NCBI GenBank assembly: GCA_903907925.1
Contig: CAIVQB010000060.1
Coordinates: 1-64,000, forward strand
DNA: 64,000 nt
Reading direction: 5' to 3'
DNA from: an uncultured Verrucomicrobiota bacterium
Lineage (GTDB): Bacteria > Verrucomicrobiota > Verrucomicrobiia > Limisphaerales > UBA9464
Shown here: piece by piece, positions 60,273 to 64,000 of the stretch
Position numbering within the stretch: the first letter of the stretch is position 1
How the letters are laid out: each line of letters opens with the position of its first letter
Position numbers and translations under genes: made by a program
Notes under the pieces: generated by a model
Told to the model about the DNA's origin: nothing
The model's input: the letters and a program-made list of their open reading frames with translations, nothing else
The model's database searches: none

Positions 60273-61025
60273 ATGCCCTATTCCCATCCCCAGCCGATCG
60301 ATTCGCTGCAGGTGTTCCGGCGGGTCCGGCATCTGTTGCCCGGTGCCGCGGCGCTGGCGGGAACGGCGGGCTATGTCAATTCGGTGGTGCTCGGTTTCTT
60401 CCACACGCCGGTCAGCCACATGACCGGTGCGGTGTCGCACCTGGCGTTGGACCTCGCCGACGGACGGGTGGCCGACGCGACAGCCTCGTTCAGCATCGTG
60501 CTGGGGTTCCTCGGCGGAGCGATCATCGCGGGCGTCCTGGTCGGGGCGTTGAAACTGATTCCGAACCGTGTTTACGGGGTGGTGATGATGCTCGAAGGCG
60601 TGCTGTTGGCGGTGGCGACGGCGCTCTTGATGGCCCGCCATCGGCTCGGTCTCCCGGCGGTGGCCATGGCCTGTGGGCTTCAGAATGCGATGACCAGCAG
60701 CTACTGCGGTCTGGTCATTCGAACCACCCACGTGACCGGCACGGTGACCGACATCGGGGTGATGATCGGGCACTGGCTGCGGCATCGGAAGATTGAGCTG
60801 TGGAAGCTGCGGTTTCTCGCGGTGATCATCGTCGCGTTCGGTGGTGGCGGCTGGCTCGGTGCGCTGGCGGACGCGCGGTTCGGTCCGCAATGCCTGGCGC
60901 TCGCGGCGGCCGGATGCTTCGTGGTGGGCGGCATTTTCTGGTTTGTCACCCACAGCGGGTTGGTGGACCTGATGCAGGAGGCCGGTCCGCGACCGCCGCG
61001 AACCGGAAGTTTTCCGAATCATTGA
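60273..61025 (+). CDS. YoaK/DUF1275-family membrane protein
   Basis: A 250-aa protein with six or seven membrane segments of the DUF1275 family: AALAGTAGYVNSVVLGFFHTPVSHMTGAVSHL (the 'GyvDa.....g.f.s..TGn' motif), CGLQNAMTSSY (the 'lQNa.....g..v..t..TG' repeat) and TTHVTGTVTDIG. The family has no firm function. The ATG at 60273 is 30 bases after the RND stop and may be in the same transcript. The longer frame starting inside the RND gene is rejected. Confidence 0.9.
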   Translation: MPYSHPQPIDSLQVFRRVRHLLPGAAALAGTAGYVNSVVLGFFHTPVSHMTGAVSHLALDLADGRVADATASFSIVLGFLGGAIIAGVLVGALKLIPNRVYGVVMMLEGVLLAVATALLMARHRLGLPAVAMACGLQNAMTSSYCGLVIRTTHVTGTVTDIGVMIGHWLRHRKIELWKLRFLAVIIVAFGGGGWLGALADARFGPQCLALAAAGCFVVGGIFWFVTHSGLVDLMQEAGPRPPRTGSFPNH

Positions 61026-61085
61026 GGTTGGCGCGACGCGGACTTGCCGGAGGTGCAGGGGTGGCGTTTGCTTCACCCCACTTCC

Positions 61086-63101
61086 ATGCGAATCCCCCGT
61101 TTTCTCCCCGTGCTGCTGGCCGGTTGGGTCACTGGCGTTCTGGCGGATGGTCCCGCCGACAACCGTTCCGATCAGGTCCGGCGTGTTCCGCCGCCCGGTG
61201 TTGCAGTGCCCGAGGTGGCCCGCGCCGAGTTGACCGCTGCGGTCACGCAGTTGGGAACCGATCTGGAATCGCTCCGGAATGACATCGCCGGCAAACCTGC
61301 GCTGCTGGCGCGTTTGCCCGACGTTCAGATCTATCACAAGGCCGTGGATTGGGCCTTACGCTACGACGAATTCTTCCGGACCAACGAGGTGGATGCCGCG
61401 CGGTTGCAATTGAAGGTGGCGGCGGATCGCGTGGCCGCGTTGCGGTCGGGTTCAGCGCCGTGGACGAGCCAGACGGGTCTCGTGGTGCGCGGCTACCGGT
61501 CGCGCATTGACGGTTCGGTGCAGCCATACGGGTTGGTCGTGCCGCCGTCGTGGTCGCCCAATTCACCGAACAAGTTCCGGCTCGATTTCTGGTTCCACGG
61601 CCGCGGTGAACAGTTGAGCGAGTTGTCGTTCATCCACGATCGGTCGCGGAGTCCGGGTGAATTCGTCCCCGCGAACGCCTTCGTGTTGCATTTGTACGGA
61701 CGCTATTGCAACGGGTCCCGGTTCGCCGGGGAGACGGATTTTTGGGAAGCGTTGGAAGACGTTCGCAAGAATTATCCGATCGACGAGGATCGCATGGTGG
61801 TGCGCGGATTCTCGCTGGGGGGCGCCTCCTGCTGGCATTTCGCGACGCATTTCGCCAGCCAATGGGCGGCCGCCGCTCCGGGTGCGGGCTTCAGCGAGAC
61901 CGCCGAGTTTCTCAAGGTGTTCCAGAACGAGGAACTGCGTCCGGCCGATTGGGAGCAACGGCTCTGGAGGTTGTATGATTCCACGGCGAACGCGCTCAGC
62001 CTCAGCCAGGTACCTTTGGTGGCCTACAGCGGGGCGGATGACCGGCAGAAACAGGCCGCGGATGCGATGGCCAGGGCCCTTTCCGCAGAGGGCATCGAGC
62101 TCACCCACATTATCGGACCCAAGACTGGTCACAGCTACGAAAAGAACGCCAAGGCCGAGGTGAACCGCCGGATCGACCTGTTGGCAGCGCGCGGACGCGA
62201 TCCATTGCCGAAGGTGGTCCGGATGGTCACCCACAGCCTGAAGTACAACACCATGGCCTGGGTCACGGTGGAGGGACTTGGACAGCATTGGGAGCCGGCG
62301 CGGGTGGAGGCGCGGATCAATCTCGATGACAATGAAATCACGGTGACCTCCACGAATGTCACCGCACTGCGGTTCAACATCCCGTCGGGCCTCTGTCCGC
62401 TCGATCCCACAGTGCCGGTCAACGTTTCGATCAATGGCGACAAGGTGACCACGATTGCGCCGCAGTCCGACCGGTCGTGGACGGCGACGCTGGTCCTGCG
62501 CGGTCCGGCATGGCGGTTTGAAGCACTTCCTGCGGAGGGATTGCACAAGCGCCACGACCTGCAGGGTCCCATCGACGACGCGTTCATGGATTCCTTCATG
62601 ATGGTGACGCCCACCGGAGAGCCGATGAACGCGGCGACCGGAGCCTGGGTGAAAAAGGAATCGGACCGCGCGATCGAACAATGGCGACGCCAGTTCCGCG
62701 GGGATGCCCGTCAAAAAACGGATGCCGCGGTCACCGACGCCGACATCGCCGCAAACAATCTGGTTCTGTGGGGTGATCCTTCCAGCAACCGGCTCCTGGG
62801 GCGCATTGCGGATCGATTGCCGATCCAATGGACGGCCGCTGGCGTACAGGTGGGCCAGAAGAGCTATCCCGTGGGGAGCCACGTTCCGGTCCTGATTTTT
62901 CCGAACCCGCTCAATCCCGCCCGCTACGTTGTCCTGAACAGCGGATTCACATTCCGGGAATACGATTTGCTCAACAACGCGCGTCAGACACCGAAACTTC
63001 CCGATTGGGCGATCATCGACGTCAGTCAGCCGGCAACGGCGCGGACGCCGGGTGGCATTGCCGCCGCGGGGTTCTTTGGCGAACGCTGGGAATTGAAATA
63101 G
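61086..63101 (+). CDS. Secreted alpha/beta-hydrolase (prolyl-oligopeptidase/esterase family)
   Basis: A 671-aa exported protein with a signal peptide (about 1-20, LPVLLAGWVTGVLA). The alpha/beta-hydrolase core has LDFWFHGRGEQ (oxyanion region), the nucleophile elbow GFSLGGAS, YSGADDR (acid region), and TGHSYEKN (catalytic-His region). A C-terminal beta-rich region (about 400-670) is of unknown kind. PVC-group bacteria use many such enzymes on plant or algal polysaccharide esters. The substrate cannot be told. The ATG at 61086 gives a signal peptide; the longer frame from 61044 does not. It is convergent with the DUF535-type gene and is the last gene of the plus-strand set. Confidence 0.8.
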   Translation: MRIPRFLPVLLAGWVTGVLADGPADNRSDQVRRVPPPGVAVPEVARAELTAAVTQLGTDLESLRNDIAGKPALLARLPDVQIYHKAVDWALRYDEFFRTNEVDAARLQLKVAADRVAALRSGSAPWTSQTGLVVRGYRSRIDGSVQPYGLVVPPSWSPNSPNKFRLDFWFHGRGEQLSELSFIHDRSRSPGEFVPANAFVLHLYGRYCNGSRFAGETDFWEALEDVRKNYPIDEDRMVVRGFSLGGASCWHFATHFASQWAAAAPGAGFSETAEFLKVFQNEELRPADWEQRLWRLYDSTANALSLSQVPLVAYSGADDRQKQAADAMARALSAEGIELTHIIGPKTGHSYEKNAKAEVNRRIDLLAARGRDPLPKVVRMVTHSLKYNTMAWVTVEGLGQHWEPARVEARINLDDNEITVTSTNVTALRFNIPSGLCPLDPTVPVNVSINGDKVTTIAPQSDRSWTATLVLRGPAWRFEALPAEGLHKRHDLQGPIDDAFMDSFMMVTPTGEPMNAATGAWVKKESDRAIEQWRRQFRGDARQKTDAAVTDADIAANNLVLWGDPSSNRLLGRIADRLPIQWTAAGVQVGQKSYPVGSHVPVLIFPNPLNPARYVVLNSGFTFREYDLLNNARQTPKLPDWAIIDVSQPATARTPGGIAAAGFFGERWELK

Positions 63102-63122
63102 CCCCGCCGAAGGATCAAACCC

Positions 63123-64000
63123 TCAAACCGTCGGCGTCGGCAGCAGTCCGGGTTCGGCGCTGGTCGCCGATACCGAGCGGGTCGTACCGCTGGCATGCGC
63201 ATCGGTGACCCGTTTGTGGGGTCGCGTGACGATGGATTCAGGCGTTCGGAGTTGTCCGGCAATGGTGCTGCCCAATTCCTCCAGCATGGCGTAGCGACGA
63301 CGATAGAGGGAACGCTTGTTGGCGGGCAGTTCATCCATCCGGCGAACCGTGGGGCGTTCGGGGAGCGAATAATTCCCGTCGGTATCGCGAACCCCCTGGC
63401 TCTCTTCCCAGAAGGTGTCGTAACTGGCGCGAATATCCCGGCGTTTGCGAAAATGCCGGTAGATGTGTTCGGAATCGCCGACGGCGCGGAGGTGGTCGAT
63501 GCCCCAGCATTGGGCCAACCGCTGAATCGCAAACAGGAGGAGCGCCTTGGGACGGAGGCCATGCAACGACCGGGTCAACTGGACCACGTCCTCGCGATCG
63601 TTCGCTCCTTTCCGTCCCTGCAATCCCCCGATAAACAATTCGCTGTGGCCTTCAGACCAGCGGGCGACGGTGAAGGTGAGGGTGAAGGCCGCCAGGTCCT
63701 GGCTCGCGTCGAACAGGACAACGGTCAGATCCCCTTCCTTTTCGAATTGGTCGAGGTAGTGCAGTCGGAGCGAATAGCGGCCGGGTTCGGAGGTTGGAAG
63801 CGCCGCGAGCAGATGGCCCTCGGCGGAGAACACCGCCCGCCGCAACGATTCGTCCATCCGCTGGGTGAGGAATGAATAGTGTTCGGTCAACACGGCCAGC
63901 CGGGCGCGGAGTCCGAGCCGGCGGTGCAGATAGGGGCGCTGGAGCTTGCTGAAAATGCGGGGGTGCGCACCGGCGACTGGGGAAAGCGCCGGCGATTCCA
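63123..64000 (-). CDS. DUF535/VirK-YbjX family protein, 5' end beyond window
   Basis: The frame is open from the window edge through 63123. Seen: HPRIFSKLQRPYLHRRLGLR near the edge, then LTEHYSFLTQRMDES, SLRLHYLDQFEKEGDLTVVLFD, SELFIGGLQGRKGANDREDVVQLTRSLHGLRPKALLLFAI (split in two family blocks), and the C-terminal YDTFWEESQG...LPERPTVRRMDELPANKRSLYRRRY. This matches the VirK/YbjX (DUF535) family, whose members help keep membrane integrity in Salmonella and Shigella. Its N-terminus is missing here; the GTG at 63893 is an internal codon and not the start. Convergent with the hydrolase gene. Confidence 0.85.
   Translation of the reverse strand, partial: ESPALSPVAGAHPRIFSKLQRPYLHRRLGLRARLAVLTEHYSFLTQRMDESLRRAVFSAEGHLLAALPTSEPGRYSLRLHYLDQFEKEGDLTVVLFDASQDLAAFTLTFTVARWSEGHSELFIGGLQGRKGANDREDVVQLTRSLHGLRPKALLLFAIQRLAQCWGIDHLRAVGDSEHIYRHFRKRRDIRASYDTFWEESQGVRDTDGNYSLPERPTVRRMDELPANKRSLYRRRYAMLEELGSTIAGQLRTPESIVTRPHKRVTDAHASGTTRSVSATSAEPGLLPTPTV

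Overview
The window is one contiguous, GC-rich bacterial chromosome segment. It most likely comes from a Verrucomicrobiota member near the Pedosphaera/Limisphaerales lineage. This placement is inferred from several features together: a very long GreA-type protein of the kind known from Chlamydiae and relatives, a PEP-CTERM protein, type-IV-pilin-like secreted proteins, M56 peptidase/secretin chimeras, and dispersed repeats that translate as 'GRAKRR...'. No rRNA or universal marker is present to settle the taxonomy. I see one tRNA, no CRISPR array and no intact transposase.

Layout. 166-8118 (mostly minus): cell-wall genes, namely an L,D-transpeptidase, a small membrane protein, two tandem membrane-anchored repeat proteins, and a single polypeptide joining a BadF/GlcNAc-type kinase to a MurQ etherase. 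8175-14640: an Old Yellow Enzyme, then a polysaccharide set (GT4 glycosyltransferase, O-antigen ligase/polymerase-like protein, MBOAT acyltransferase, SGNH partner). 14729-23848: a scarred accessory stretch with tRNA-Ile(CAT), an IS3 relic, two pilin-like proteins, an isolated minus-strand gene, the decapitated remainder of a giant secreted protein, a calcium-repeat protein, a MORN-like protein and a PEP-CTERM protein. 24513-29573: small hypotheticals, a phosphodiesterase-TPR-sulfotransferase fusion, and three copies of a MITE-like repeat. 29637-33721: a BlaI repressor with its palindromic operator and a BlaR1-type M56 peptidase fused to a secretin. 33790-44340: fabI, a TIM-barrel/beta-propeller fusion, a HEPN/MNT pair coupled to a radical SAM gene and a PLP decarboxylase, rsmB, a long greA-like gene with a strong terminator, and a second palindromic repeat. 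44376-54761 (all minus): a seven-gene run of SDR, FadL, PhcB-like methyltransferase, hybrid histidine kinase, REC-kinase, REC-HATPase and pyruvate kinase. 54994-64000: a heavy-metal RND system without its adaptor, a DUF1275 protein, a secreted esterase and a partial DUF535 gene.

The most notable system is the 45868-54761 signalling cluster. Its order (methyltransferase, sensor kinase, two receiver proteins with C-terminal kinase-like domains) resembles the Ralstonia phcBSRQ quorum-sensing operon. Here it sits directly behind a fatty-acid porin and a short-chain reductase, which suggests a self-contained fatty-acid-ester signalling unit. The second is the BlaI/BlaR1-secretin locus, where one polypeptide carries both an inner-membrane protease sensor and an outer-membrane secretin module. 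A kinase-etherase fusion for MurNAc recycling and a covarying MITE family are further points of interest.
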